This document shows, piece after piece, positions 20,620-31,069 of a stretch of DNA of 64,000 bases (the first letter of the stretch is position 1; each line of letters begins with the position of its first letter). The position numbers and the translations under genes were made by a program. The notes under the pieces are model-generated. The model had not been told where the DNA came from, did not search any database, and worked only from the letters and a program-made list of their open reading frames with translations. This DNA is from Tenacibaculum mesophilum (lineage in GTDB: Bacteria > Bacteroidota > Bacteroidia > Flavobacteriales > Flavobacteriaceae): positions 1 through 64,000 of the forward strand of contig NZ_CP032544.1 in NCBI RefSeq assembly GCF_003867075.1, given 5' to 3'.

Positions 20620-21474
20620 TTAATTTAAGTTTAAGAATTCTTCTTCAGAAATTTCTCCTGAAGCAATTTTTTGTAACTCTTCTAAGTGTGCTACAATATG
20701 CTCGTGCTGACTTTGTTCGATAGTAGCAGGCTTAACTAATTCTAACTTTAATCTACCATCTTTTACATAATAGTCATAGTAGTAAAAAAAGTTTGTATCA
20801 AAGTTTCTGTTAGAATAGGTACCGTTATCTCCTAATAAGTAACCTAACCTAAAAGCAGATCTTCTTTGTGCAGCTGTACCATGAGAACTTCCATTAGGAC
20901 CAGCTAATGTTTGTGAGAAGTTGTAAGCACCCGCTGCAGTATTCCAATCACTAGTATAAGTTCTACGGATAAAATATCCTCCAAAACCATCAGCTTCTAA
21001 TTCAGTAGCACTAACATGATTGCCGCTAGGAATGGTATTGTCTCTAAACTGTACTTGATGTGCCATTTCATGAGCAGCAACATAAGCAATAGCAACATTA
21101 CCATAATTTAAAGCACTAGCTAGCAATTCTTCTCCCCATACTACATAACCATTAGAATAAGAAAGAGCATTGAAAGTTCCGTCTCCACCTGCTAAGTATA
21201 AAGGTACATTACCCATTCCAAAAAAACTAGCTGCTTCGTTGTGTTCAGCCTTTAAAAAATTGGTAGTAGATTGATTAACGATGACATCAGCCCAATAAGA
21301 GTTTGGTCCAAAACCGTCAACAGTGTAACACTCAGCATTGTTAATTTCTAGCATGCTTGGAGAGTTAATCCCCATAGGGGCGTTGTCGCTTGTTAAATTA
21401 TTGTCTTCTTTGGTACATTGTACGGCAAGAATTGATATGCATAATAATGCAATAATAAATTTAATTTTTTTCAT
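20620..21474 (-). CDS. Lipoprotein with a zinc-metalloprotease motif
   Basis: The 284-residue protein begins with a lipoprotein signal (IALLCISILAVQCTKED). Its core carries AHEMAHQVQFRDN (HExxH-type zinc site, about residues 133-145) followed after a short spacer by ATELEADGFGGYFIRR, whose glutamate would be the third zinc ligand. This HExxH...ExxxD arrangement resembles the putative neutral zinc metallopeptidases (YpfJ-like) and M48-type enzymes. Substrate and role are unknown. It is monocistronic, divergent from gltA, and convergent with the lipoprotein gene to its left. Confidence 0.75.
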   Translation of the reverse strand: MKKIKFIIALLCISILAVQCTKEDNNLTSDNAPMGINSPSMLEINNAECYTVDGFGPNSYWADVIVNQSTTNFLKAEHNEAASFFGMGNVPLYLAGGDGTFNALSYSNGYVVWGEELLASALNYGNVAIAYVAAHEMAHQVQFRDNTIPSGNHVSATELEADGFGGYFIRRTYTSDWNTAAGAYNFSQTLAGPNGSSHGTAAQRRSAFRLGYLLGDNGTYSNRNFDTNFFYYYDYYVKDGRLKLELVKPATIEQSQHEHIVAHLEELQKIASGEISEEEFLNLN

Positions 21475-21858
21475 TGTGAAAGGGTTTTATGAATTGAATT
21501 AATTTTTTCTAAAAATATATGTTGTTTTGTTAACGGAGTTAAATAAAAGATATTGTGTATTTAATTTGTTATCAAGAAAAAAATACACACTCTAAAAGAA
21601 TACGGAATTTGGTATGCTTAAATAAGTTTGTAAGGTCTGAAAAAATAAGAGAATTAAGATTAAATCAATTTTATAAAAGAAATTAATTGTGTCTTTCTTC
21701 TAGGTAAGGCGTTGTATTATAAGTAAGATTAGATTTGTTTTTTTTAATAAAATAAACTGATTTTTACATATTAAAAATCTATCAATTCTAACTTTTAAAA
21801 TAATTCAAAAAATGGTATCTTCGCAACTCACTTCAATCATAAAAAATTATAGTAAAAA
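21475..21858. other. Intergenic region between the protease-like gene and gltA
   Basis: 384 bp of very AT-rich DNA between divergent genes, holding both promoters. TATCTTCG at 21816-21823 is a near-consensus -7 element for gltA, 36 nt before its ATG. On the other side only poor matches are seen. I find no open frame, strong hairpin or repeat in the middle. Confidence 0.5.
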
Positions 21859-23145
21859 ATGTCAGATATAGCAAAATTACAAATTGGCGAAAATACGTAT
21901 GAGTTTCCTTTAATAAAAGGAACAGAAAATGAAACTGCAATTGATATTAAAGCCTTAAGAGGAGCCACGGGTGGAGTTATAACTATTGACCCAGGATACA
22001 AGAATACAGGTTCATGCCAAAGTGCTATAACATTTTTAAACGGTGAAGAAGGTATCTTAAGATACCGTGGATATTCAATTGAAGAATTGGCAGAAAAAGC
22101 AGATTTCTTAGAAGTGGCTTATGCGTTAATTTTTGGAGAATTACCAACTAAAGAACAATTAGATAAATTTTATGGAGACATCTTAGATGAAGCTATTGTT
22201 GATGATGACATCAAAAAAATTATTGATGCCTTTCCAAAGAATGCACATCCAATGGGGGTATTATCGTCGTTAACGTCTGCATTAACAGCTTTTAATCCAT
22301 CTTCTGTTAATGTTGACTCAGAAGAAGATATGTATAAAGCTATTGTTAAAATAATGGGGAAATTCCCAGTATTGGTAGCTTGGACTTTACGTAAGAAACA
22401 AGGATTGCCATTAAATTACGGTTCACGTAAGTTAGGTTATGTTGAGAATATTTTAACAATGATGTTTCAAAAACCTAATGACGAGTATGAATTAAATCCA
22501 ATAGTTAAAGATGCCCTAGATAAGTTATTAATCTTACATGCAGACCATGAACAAAACTGTTCTACATCTACAGTACGTATTGTAGGTTCTTCTCATGCAG
22601 GATTATTTGCATCGCTATCAGCAGGAATTTCAGCTTTATGGGGACCTTTACATGGTGGAGCAAATCAAGCAGTACTTGAAATGTTAGAAGCAATTAAAGA
22701 AGATGGGGGAGATACTAAAAAGTACATGGCAAAAGCTAAAGATAAAAATGATCCTTTCCGTTTAATGGGATTCGGACATCGTGTATATAAAAACTTCGAC
22801 CCGAGAGCAAGAATCATTAAAAAAGCTGCTGATGAAGTGTTAAACGACTTAGGAGTTGAAGACCCAATTTTAGATATAGCAAAAGGATTAGAGCAAGAAG
22901 CATTAAATGACCCATATTTTGTAGATAGAAAACTATATCCAAATGTAGATTTCTACTCAGGAATAATATATAGAGCTATGGGAATTCCTGTAGAAATGTT
23001 TACAGTAATGTTTGCTCTAGGGCGCTTGCCAGGATGGATTGCTCAATGGAGAGAAATGCGTTTAAACAAAGAACCAATTGGTCGTCCACGTCAAGTTTAC
23101 GTTGGAGAGAACTTAAGGGAATTCGTAGAATTAGACAAGAGATAA
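21859..23145 (+). CDS. gltA: Citrate synthase
   Basis: Condenses acetyl-CoA and oxaloacetate to citrate, the entry step of the TCA cycle. The 428-residue length matches type II (hexameric, Gram-negative) enzymes. Key features: HADHEQNCSTSTVRIVGSSH (catalytic His region), GPLHGGANQAVLEML, GFGHRVYKNFDPRA, and the catalytic Asp in NVDFYSGIIYRAMGIP. It stands alone with its own upstream region; the arginase-family gene follows after 59 nt. Confidence 0.98.
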   Translation: MSDIAKLQIGENTYEFPLIKGTENETAIDIKALRGATGGVITIDPGYKNTGSCQSAITFLNGEEGILRYRGYSIEELAEKADFLEVAYALIFGELPTKEQLDKFYGDILDEAIVDDDIKKIIDAFPKNAHPMGVLSSLTSALTAFNPSSVNVDSEEDMYKAIVKIMGKFPVLVAWTLRKKQGLPLNYGSRKLGYVENILTMMFQKPNDEYELNPIVKDALDKLLILHADHEQNCSTSTVRIVGSSHAGLFASLSAGISALWGPLHGGANQAVLEMLEAIKEDGGDTKKYMAKAKDKNDPFRLMGFGHRVYKNFDPRARIIKKAADEVLNDLGVEDPILDIAKGLEQEALNDPYFVDRKLYPNVDFYSGIIYRAMGIPVEMFTVMFALGRLPGWIAQWREMRLNKEPIGRPRQVYVGENLREFVELDKR

Positions 23146-23204
23146 ACTATTTAAAAAGTGTCATTTAAAATAATTAAATGGCATTTTTTTATGTAAAATA
23201 ACTC

Positions 23205-24161
23205 ATGATGAAAGAAATTAAAATTATCAAAAACAGATCAGACATTGGAGCAGGAACTCGTGGGTCTGACATGGGAGTAGATGCGATTGAAATTGCAGCG
23301 ATAAATAAAAAAAGTAATTATTTCGATTCTTTTGATTTTGAAGATGTAATCACTGAAAACGAATCTATTTATAACAAGGTAAATAATTCGTTTGCAAAAC
23401 GAATTGATAGCGTTTTTAATCAATGTAAACGATTAAGTAACCACGTGAAAGTAAATTTACAAGAAGGGAAGTTTCCTATAGTTTTGTCTGGAGACCATTC
23501 TTCAGCGTTAGGAACTATCAGTGGAATAAAAGCAGCTAACCCTAATAAAAGAGTAGGAGTAGTTTGGATTGATGCTCATGGAGATTTACATTCTCCTTAT
23601 ACATCACCATCAGGAAATATTCACGGAATGCCTTTATCTGCCGCTATTTCAGATGATAATTTAGACTGCCAAATTAATGATGTAGACAGAGAAACATCAG
23701 AGTTGTGGGAACGTATGAAAAACATAGGTACTCCAGGGCAAAAAGTTTTACCTGAAGACATCATTTTCTTTGGTGTTCGTGATACAGAAGAACCAGAAGA
23801 CAAACAAATGGAAAAATATGGTATTAAAAACTATATGGTTGCTGAAGTTCGTTACCGTGGATTAGATGTTTGTGTAAACGAAGCTTTAGATAAATTATCT
23901 GTTTGTGATGTAATATATGTGTCGTTTGATGTAGATTCAATGGATTGTGATATGATATCTTATGGTACAGGAACACCAGTACCTAAAGGATTTGATCAAC
24001 ATGAAATCATTGATATAATTAACGGATTGTTAGCAAGTAATAAAGTAGCTTGTTTGGAGTTTGTTGAAGTAAACCCATTACTAGACTTTAAAGGAAATAA
24101 AATGGCTGAAACGGCGTTTGAAGTTCTTGAAGAAGTAACTAAAAAGGTAAAGAGTTTATAG
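23205..24161 (+). CDS. Arginase/agmatinase/formiminoglutamase family hydrolase
   Basis: Binuclear manganese ureohydrolase. All metal-binding blocks are present: LSGDHSSALG, VWIDAHGDLHSP, and SFDVDSMDCD, followed by the conserved ECxx-like LEFVEVNPLLD. The 318-residue length fits arginase. Whether it hydrolyses arginine, agmatine or a related compound cannot be decided from the sequence. Either of two adjacent ATGs (23205, 23208) could be used. A strong terminator follows, so it is the end of this unit. Confidence 0.88.
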   Translation: MMKEIKIIKNRSDIGAGTRGSDMGVDAIEIAAINKKSNYFDSFDFEDVITENESIYNKVNNSFAKRIDSVFNQCKRLSNHVKVNLQEGKFPIVLSGDHSSALGTISGIKAANPNKRVGVVWIDAHGDLHSPYTSPSGNIHGMPLSAAISDDNLDCQINDVDRETSELWERMKNIGTPGQKVLPEDIIFFGVRDTEEPEDKQMEKYGIKNYMVAEVRYRGLDVCVNEALDKLSVCDVIYVSFDVDSMDCDMISYGTGTPVPKGFDQHEIIDIINGLLASNKVACLEFVEVNPLLDFKGNKMAETAFEVLEEVTKKVKSL

Positions 24162-24180
24162 TATTATAATAATTTTTGTA

Positions 24181-24210
24181 AAAAGCGAACTTTTAAAAGT
24201 TCGCTTTTTT
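24181..24210 (+). terminator. Intrinsic terminator after the arginase-family gene
   Basis: AAAGCGAACTT/AAGTTCGCTTT with a TTAA loop and six T residues; 11-bp perfect stem. Confidence 0.9.
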
Positions 24211-24246
24211 ATTTTTATAGAGGTCGTTTTAGAAAAAATAAACGTT

Positions 24247-24254
24247 TATATTTG
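24247..24254 (+). promoter_or_regulatory. Promoter (-7) of the thiamin operon
   Basis: TATATTTG fits the consensus and lies just before the riboswitch, predicting a start near 24260 at the 5' edge of the aptamer. The -33 region is weak. Confidence 0.6.
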
Positions 24255-24262
24255 TTGCAGTA

Positions 24263-24342
24263 AACTTTAGGAGTAGCTAGTTCGCTAGTTTGAGAAAGAT
24301 CCTTTGAACCTGATATGGTTAACACCAGCGTAGGGAAAAGTT
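24263..24342 (+). ncRNA. TPP (THI-box) riboswitch aptamer
   Basis: Thiamin-pyrophosphate-sensing aptamer ahead of the thi genes. P1 is AACTTT (24263-24268) with AAAGTT (24337-24342). P3 is a short stem capped by a TTCG tetraloop. The conserved TTTGAGAA, CCTTTGAACCTGAT and GGTTAACACCAGCGTAGGGA blocks match the THI-box consensus except that the usual CTGAGA is TTGAGA. No terminator stem with a T tract lies between the aptamer and thiS, so control is probably on translation initiation, turning the operon down when TPP is abundant. Confidence 0.95.
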
Positions 24343-24420
24343 ATAAAATCTTATTTAGGTATTGTTCATAATAAAACAATTCTGAATTTCTTCTACAGTT
24401 TACTTTAAATATATGTTAGT

Positions 24421-24624
24421 ATGATAACGATAAAAGTAAACAATAATCAACAAGAGTTTTTAAGCCCATTAGTATTGCAAGAATTAGTAGATAAACTACA
24501 AATTAAAACCAATGGAATTGCTATTGCTGTTAACAGTAGTGTGGTAAAAAAAACAGATTGGTCTTCAAAACTACTCCAAAACAATGATGAAGTTTTAATC
24601 ATTAAATCTACACAAGGAGGATAA
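24421..24624 (+). CDS. thiS: Sulfur carrier protein ThiS
   Basis: Ubiquitin-fold carrier, 67 residues, ending in the essential Gly-Gly (STQGG). ThiF adenylates the C-terminus, it is loaded as a thiocarboxylate, and it then donates sulfur to ThiG for the thiazole ring. First gene after the riboswitch. The 5' region shows no clear Shine-Dalgarno, normal for this phylum. Confidence 0.96.
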   Translation: MITIKVNNNQQEFLSPLVLQELVDKLQIKTNGIAIAVNSSVVKKTDWSSKLLQNNDEVLIIKSTQGG

Positions 24625-24654
24625 TATTTTCAGCAAACAAAATTCAAATTATAA

Positions 24655-26529
<1,875 letters not shown>

Positions 26530-26541
26530 AACCTAAACTTA

Positions 26542-26597
26542 GAATTATGAATTACGAGTTGACAATTTCTAAATTCGTAATTCATAATTTAAAATTC
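26542..26597. repeat. Heptad-periodic palindromic repeat after thiC
   Basis: Eight consecutive 7-bp units (GAATTAT, GAATTAC, GAGTTGA, CAATTTC, TAAATTC, GTAATTC, ATAATTT, AAAATTC). Because the second half is the inverse of the first, 26543-26557 and 26575-26589 form a 15-bp perfect stem. It fills most of the gap between thiC and the ThiE-like gene. Confidence 0.8.
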
Positions 26598-26602
26598 ACT
26601 AT

Positions 26603-27205
26603 ATGATTGTTTTAATAGCTCCAGAAAAAGATATTCCAAATGAGATTGAAATCCTTCAACAATTATTTAAAGAAGGATTGGAATATTATCATTTCAGAAA
26701 ACCTGATAAGAATTACGAGGAGCATGTAGCTTATTTGAATAAGATAGATGAAAAGTATCATGATAGAATAGTTACTCATTATTTTCATAAACTCATTAAT
26801 GAATTCAACCTAAAAGGAATTCATTTTCAAGAGCAAAAAAGAATTGATGCTTTAGAGAATGGAAGCGAATATTTTATAGGATTAAACATGATAGGAAAAA
26901 CGATGAGTAGCTCTTTTCATGAACCTTCAGTTCTAGCGAATTGCGACATCGAATTTGATTACCATTTATTAAGTCCTGTTTTCTCTTCTATTTCAAAGAA
27001 AGGATACGAAGGAAGAGGTTTTGATGTAAATCATATTGATAAAACCATTATAGGTATGGGCGGAATTAATACTGATACCATTCAAAAAACCTTAGAGTTA
27101 GGTTTTCAAGGAATAGGTGTGTTAGGAGGAGTTTGGAATACAGAAACCCCAGTTGAAAGCTTTAAAAATATCAAGCGTCATTACGAGAAGTATATGAAGA
27201 AGTAA
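26603..27205 (+). CDS. ThiE/TenI-like protein (first of two)
   Basis: A 200-residue TIM-barrel protein of the thiamin phosphate synthase/TenI family: it has LKEGLEYYHFRKP-type strand 1, LKGIHFQ, and a C-terminal phosphate-binding region GMGGINTDTIQ and GFQGIGVLGGVW. It lacks the clear pyrimidine-binding residues seen in the second copy ([18 protein letters not shown] at 27991), having HYFHKLINEFNLKGIHF instead. It may be a TenI-like thiazole tautomerase rather than a second synthase. It lies between thiC and thiD, inside the operon. Confidence 0.75.
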   Translation: MIVLIAPEKDIPNEIEILQQLFKEGLEYYHFRKPDKNYEEHVAYLNKIDEKYHDRIVTHYFHKLINEFNLKGIHFQEQKRIDALENGSEYFIGLNMIGKTMSSSFHEPSVLANCDIEFDYHLLSPVFSSISKKGYEGRGFDVNHIDKTIIGMGGINTDTIQKTLELGFQGIGVLGGVWNTETPVESFKNIKRHYEKYMKK

Positions 27206-27238
27206 TCTTTTTATCAAAAGAAAGCATATTAATAAAAA

Positions 27239-27994
27239 ATGAAACAACAAGCTTACATACTAACGATTGCAGGATTTGATCCGTCAAGTGGAGCAGGATT
27301 GACTTCGGATATTAAAACTTTTGAAGCACATGGGTTATATGGATTATCGGTATGTACAGCAGTTACAGTTCAAAATGACATCGATTTTAAAGACTGTGTT
27401 TGGATTGATAAAGAAACCATCATCAGTCAAATAGAAACTTTATTTGAACGCTTTGAAATATCAGTAGCAAAAATAGGAATCATCCAATCTTGGAATGTAT
27501 TATTGGAGGTTGTTCAAACACTAAAAAAATACAATTCATCCATAAAAATAGTATTGGATCCTATTTTAAAAGCCAGTGCTGGATTTGATTTTCATTCCGA
27601 AGAGAATATAAAGGTGTTTGAAGAAGTATTGCAACATTGTGATTTTATCACTCCAAATTATGATGAAATCAAAGTTTTGTTTTCTAATAAATCGATTGAA
27701 GAAACCATTGAATTCATTTCAGAAAAGACCAATATCTATTTAAAAGGAGGACATAGAGAAGATAAAAAAGGATGGGATGAAGTATATCACAGTAAGATAG
27801 TACAATTGAATATTCCACCGAAAGCTACATCCGTTTTTGAAAAGCATGGAAGCGGTTGTGTGTTGTCTTCAGCTTTAACTTCAAACATAGCCAAACAACT
27901 TTCTTTAGAAGATGCATGTACAAATGCCAAATGGTATACAGAACAATTTTTAAACTCTAATAAAACGCTCTTAGGAGAGCACAACTATACATGA
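27239..27994 (+). CDS. thiD: Hydroxymethylpyrimidine (phosphate) kinase ThiD
   Basis: Ribokinase-fold kinase phosphorylating HMP and HMP-P to HMP-PP. The 251 residues begin ILTIAGFDPSSGAGLTSDIK, the classic ThiD start, and contain VLDPILKASAG, DFITPNYDEIKVLF and the catalytic region EKHGSGCVLSSALTSNIA. The stop overlaps the thiE start by 4 nt (ATGA), so translation is coupled. Confidence 0.96.
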   Translation: MKQQAYILTIAGFDPSSGAGLTSDIKTFEAHGLYGLSVCTAVTVQNDIDFKDCVWIDKETIISQIETLFERFEISVAKIGIIQSWNVLLEVVQTLKKYNSSIKIVLDPILKASAGFDFHSEENIKVFEEVLQHCDFITPNYDEIKVLFSNKSIEETIEFISEKTNIYLKGGHREDKKGWDEVYHSKIVQLNIPPKATSVFEKHGSGCVLSSALTSNIAKQLSLEDACTNAKWYTEQFLNSNKTLLGEHNYT

Positions 27995-28638
27995 TAAGTA
28001 AATTACACTATATAACTCAAGGGAAAACTCCAGAAGAACACTTAGAAAATGTTCAAAGAGCTTGTGCTTCTGGAGCAGAGTGGGTACAACTCCGATTAAA
28101 GAATCTGGATCCGAAAACTATTTTAGAAACAGCACAAAAAGCGAGAGAAATTACGAGTCATTTTCAAACTCGTTTAATCATAAACGATTACTACAGAGTA
28201 GCTAAAGAAGTTAAAGCAGATGGAGTTCATTTAGGAAAAACAGATACGTGTCCGTTAAAAGCAAAAGAGTATTTAGGTGATTTATATATCGTAGGGGGAA
28301 CAGCCAATACTTTGGAGGATTGTAAAAAACTCTTAGAAAAAGGAGTAGATTATATTGGTTTAGGTCCTTATCAGTTTACTGAAACTAAAAAGAATTTGAG
28401 TCCAGTTTTAGGAACTACTGGATATCAAGTGCTATTAGAAGAGTTGAAAACAACCACTCCAATAATAGCCATTGGAGGAATTACTATAGAAGACGTATCT
28501 GAAGTTATAAACACAGGAGTATATGGAGTCGCTGTTTCAGGAGCAATTACACAAAATTTCAACTCGATTCCTACATTTCATAAAATTTTAAAAGCTCCAA
28601 GTACCAATGAACAAGTGTACAAAATAGGAGCTCAATAA
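27991..28638 (+). CDS. thiE: Thiamin phosphate synthase ThiE
   Basis: Joins HMP-PP and the thiazole phosphate to give thiamin phosphate. The 215-residue TIM barrel has the complete set of active-site blocks: [54 protein letters not shown] and [14 protein letters not shown] overlaps the thiD stop. This copy looks like the true ThiE, in contrast to the more divergent homolog at 26603. Confidence 0.95.
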   Translation: MISKLHYITQGKTPEEHLENVQRACASGAEWVQLRLKNLDPKTILETAQKAREITSHFQTRLIINDYYRVAKEVKADGVHLGKTDTCPLKAKEYLGDLYIVGGTANTLEDCKKLLEKGVDYIGLGPYQFTETKKNLSPVLGTTGYQVLLEELKTTTPIIAIGGITIEDVSEVINTGVYGVAVSGAITQNFNSIPTFHKILKAPSTNEQVYKIGAQ

Positions 28639-28648
28639 ATTAGCAATA

Positions 28649-29419
28649 ATGAATACCAACTTAACAATAGCCGATAAAACATTTACCTCACGATTATTTA
28701 CAGGAACAGGAAAATTCAGTTCCTCACAATTAATGAAAGAGGCTTTACTAGCATCAGAAAGTGAATTGATAACAGTTGCTTTAAAAAGAGTAGATGTTCA
28801 AAATGAAGATGATGATATCTTATCACATTTAAGCCACTCAAGAATCAATTTATTACCAAACACTTCGGGAGTTCGTACAGCAAAAGAAGCAGTGTTTGCA
28901 GCTGAATTGTCTAGAGAAGCTTTGGAAACGAATTGGGTAAAATTAGAAATACATCCAGACCCAAGATATTTATTACCTGATCCTATCGAAACCTTAAAAG
29001 CTGCTGAAGAATTAGTAAAAGAAGGATTTGTAGTGATGCCTTACATTCATGCAGATCCGGTTTTATGTAAGCGATTAGAAGAAGTAGGAACACAATGTGT
29101 AATGCCTTTAGGAGCGCCCATTGGAAGTAATAAAGGATTGAAGACGTTGGAGTTTTTAGAAATCATTATAGAACAATCTAATGTTCCAGTAGTTGTAGAT
29201 GCTGGTATTGGAGCACCCTCGCATGCGGCATATGCTATGGAATTAGGAGCTGATGCTGTTTTAGTAAACACAGCTATTGCGGTATCACAAAATCCGGTAG
29301 CGATGGCGCAAGCTTTTAAGATGGCAGTTGAAGCAGGAAGAATGGCTTATGAAGCAAAATTAGCTCCCGAAAGAAAACAAGCAGAAGCAAGTAGTCCGTT
29401 AACGAGTTTTTTAAATTAA
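28649..29419 (+). CDS. thiG: Thiazole synthase ThiG
   Basis: Forms the thiazole phosphate from DXP, dehydroglycine (from ThiH) and ThiS thiocarboxylate. The 256-residue TIM barrel contains [14 protein letters not shown], the Schiff-base region [37 protein letters not shown] and [20 protein letters not shown], all canonical. Works as a complex with ThiH, encoded next. Confidence 0.97.
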   Translation: MNTNLTIADKTFTSRLFTGTGKFSSSQLMKEALLASESELITVALKRVDVQNEDDDILSHLSHSRINLLPNTSGVRTAKEAVFAAELSREALETNWVKLEIHPDPRYLLPDPIETLKAAEELVKEGFVVMPYIHADPVLCKRLEEVGTQCVMPLGAPIGSNKGLKTLEFLEIIIEQSNVPVVVDAGIGAPSHAAYAMELGADAVLVNTAIAVSQNPVAMAQAFKMAVEAGRMAYEAKLAPERKQAEASSPLTSFLN

Positions 29420-29447
29420 AGCTGTTGGCATTTAGTCATTAGCTTAT
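29420..29447. repeat. Heptad repeat upstream of thiH
   Basis: Four 7-bp units (AGCTGTT, GGCATTT, AGTCATT, AGCTTAT) start at the end of the thiG stop codon (29417-29419), filling most of the thiG-thiH gap. Reverse-complemented they follow the same pattern (AAnnGCY) as the tract inside thiH. Confidence 0.7.
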
Positions 29448-29461
29448 TTAAAATTAATACG

Positions 29462-30634
29462 ATGTTAGTAAACAAAACAAAAAGTAATATAGAAAAGCTA
29501 GAGGCTAATGGCCAAGAGCTAACAGCCAAAAGCTTTAAAACCATATTCAACCGATACAATTGGGATGAAACTTTACAAAGCATTTTCAATAAAACATCCG
29601 TTGATGTTGAAAGTGCTTTATCTAAGGATAAACTCGATTTGGAAGATTTTAAAGCGCTCATTTCTCCTGCAGCAAAACCATTTTTAGAGCAAATGGCGCA
29701 AAGGAGTCGCATGCTTACTAAAAAGCGATTTGGAAATACCATTCAAATGTATGCTCCAATGTATTTGAGTAACGAGTGTCAGAATATATGTACGTATTGC
29801 GGATTCAGTTTTACAAACAAAATTCCGAGAAGAACATTAACCGACGATGAAATATTAAAAGAAGTTGCTTTTTTAAAGAAAAAAGGCTACGATCATATTT
29901 TGTTAGTTACTGGGGAAGCTAACAGAACAGTGGGAGTTGATTATATCAAAAACGCGATTCAGCTCATTCGTTCACAATTTTCAAATATTACTATTGAAGT
30001 TCAACCTTTAGATCAAGATGAATATGAATTGTTAATTGAGAATGGGTTGTATGCCGTATTGGTATATCAAGAAACCTATCATAAACAAGAGTATAAAAAA
30101 CATCATCCGAAAGGGAAAAAATCAAACTTTGAGTATCGTTTAGAAACCCCTGATAGATTGGGGAAAGCAGGTGTTCATAAAATAGGATTAGGAGCTTTAT
30201 TTGGACTGGAAGATTGGCGAGCTGATAGCTTTTTTACAGCATTACACTTAAAATATTTACAAAAAACCTACTGGAAAACGAAGTATTCTATTTCATTTCC
30301 ACGCTTGAGACCACATTCAGGAGGATTAGAACCCAAAGTAGAAATGACGGATGCAGATTTGGTACAATTAATCTGTGCGTTTAGATTATTAGATGAAGAT
30401 GTAGAACTGTCAATGTCTACCCGAGAAAGTGAAGTTTTTAGGAATAATATTGTTAATTTAGGGGCAACCTCAATAAGTGCAGAGTCAAAGACAAATCCTG
30501 GAGGATATAGTGTTGAACCACAATCGTTAGAGCAATTTGAAATTTCAGACGAACGAAGTACAGAAGAAATTGTACAGATGCTAAAAGGTCAAGGGTTAGA
30601 AGTGGTTTGGAAAGATTGGGAGCAGTTTGGATAG
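29462..30634 (+). CDS. thiH: 2-iminoacetate synthase ThiH, with a repeat-encoded N-terminal extension
   Basis: Radical SAM tyrosine lyase giving dehydroglycine for thiazole formation. The cluster motif CQNICTYC (CxxxCxxC) lies near residues 106-113. The catalytic body starts around SFKTIFNRYNWDETLQSI (residue 24), which corresponds to the beginning of ordinary ThiH. The first 23 residues are extra, and 14 of them (EKLEANGQELTAKS) are translated from a 42-bp heptad repeat at 29493-29534. No closer ATG, GTG or TTG exists in frame, so the extension appears real. At 390 residues it is slightly longer than typical ThiH. Confidence 0.95.
   Translation: MLVNKTKSNIEKLEANGQELTAKSFKTIFNRYNWDETLQSIFNKTSVDVESALSKDKLDLEDFKALISPAAKPFLEQMAQRSRMLTKKRFGNTIQMYAPMYLSNECQNICTYCGFSFTNKIPRRTLTDDEILKEVAFLKKKGYDHILLVTGEANRTVGVDYIKNAIQLIRSQFSNITIEVQPLDQDEYELLIENGLYAVLVYQETYHKQEYKKHHPKGKKSNFEYRLETPDRLGKAGVHKIGLGALFGLEDWRADSFFTALHLKYLQKTYWKTKYSISFPRLRPHSGGLEPKVEMTDADLVQLICAFRLLDEDVELSMSTRESEVFRNNIVNLGATSISAESKTNPGGYSVEPQSLEQFEISDERSTEEIVQMLKGQGLEVVWKDWEQFG
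29493..29534. repeat. Heptad repeat inside the thiH coding sequence
   Basis: Six perfect 7-bp registers: AAAAGCT, AGAGGCT, AATGGCC, AAGAGCT, AACAGCC, AAAAGCT. Consensus AAnRGCY. The length of 42 bp keeps the thiH frame open. Confidence 0.85.
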
Positions 30635-30637
30635 ATT

Positions 30638-30665
30638 GGCTTTTAGCTGTTAGCACTTGGTTTTT
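30638..30665. repeat. Heptad repeat after thiH (inverted orientation)
   Basis: Four units GGCTTTT, AGCTGTT, AGCACTT, GGTTTTT, the reverse complement of the AAnnGCY pattern. Starts 3 nt after the thiH stop and lies upstream of the four-helix-bundle pseudogene. Confidence 0.8.
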
Positions 30666-30704
30666 TGAGGTAATGATTAAGATTGAAAAACAAATAAAAA
30701 AGCT

Positions 30705-31058
30705 ATGAGAAATTATCGAAAGTTTGAAGTGTGGAAAAAATCACATGAGCTAGCATTAAAAGTGTACGAGTTAACTAAAGGCTTTCCTAAAGAAGAAATA
30801 TATGGAATAACTTCACAATTAAGAAGAGCTTCATTATCAGTTCCAACGAATATTGTTGAAGGAGTTAGTAGAAATACAGAAAAAGAATTTGCTTATTTTG
30901 TTAATATAGCATCAGGTTAATCAGCTGATGTTGAGTACCTTCTAGAGCTTACAAGTGAATTGAATTATTTGTCGTACGAAGATCATGAAAATTTAAATAG
31001 AGAAATAATTTCAATAAGAAAAATGTTAAATGTATTATACTCAAGGTTAAGAAAATAA
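30705..31058 (+). pseudogene. Four-helix-bundle (23S rRNA IVS/S23-type) protein, nonsense-interrupted
   Basis: The frame reads MRNYRKFEVWKKSHELALKV, KGFPKEEIYGITSQLRRASL and SVPTNIVEGVSRNTEKEF, which are hallmarks of the four-helix-bundle family first found in 23S rRNA intervening sequences (TIGR02436-type). After IASG (codon 71) there is an in-frame TAA (30918-30920). Reading continues in the same frame with SADVEYLLELTSELNYLSYE to a second TAA at 31058. Without the stop it would be 117 residues, the normal family length, so one base change broke it. It separates thiH from thiF and is flanked by heptad repeats in opposite orientations. Confidence 0.85.
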
Positions 31059-31069
31059 AGTTGTAAAAT

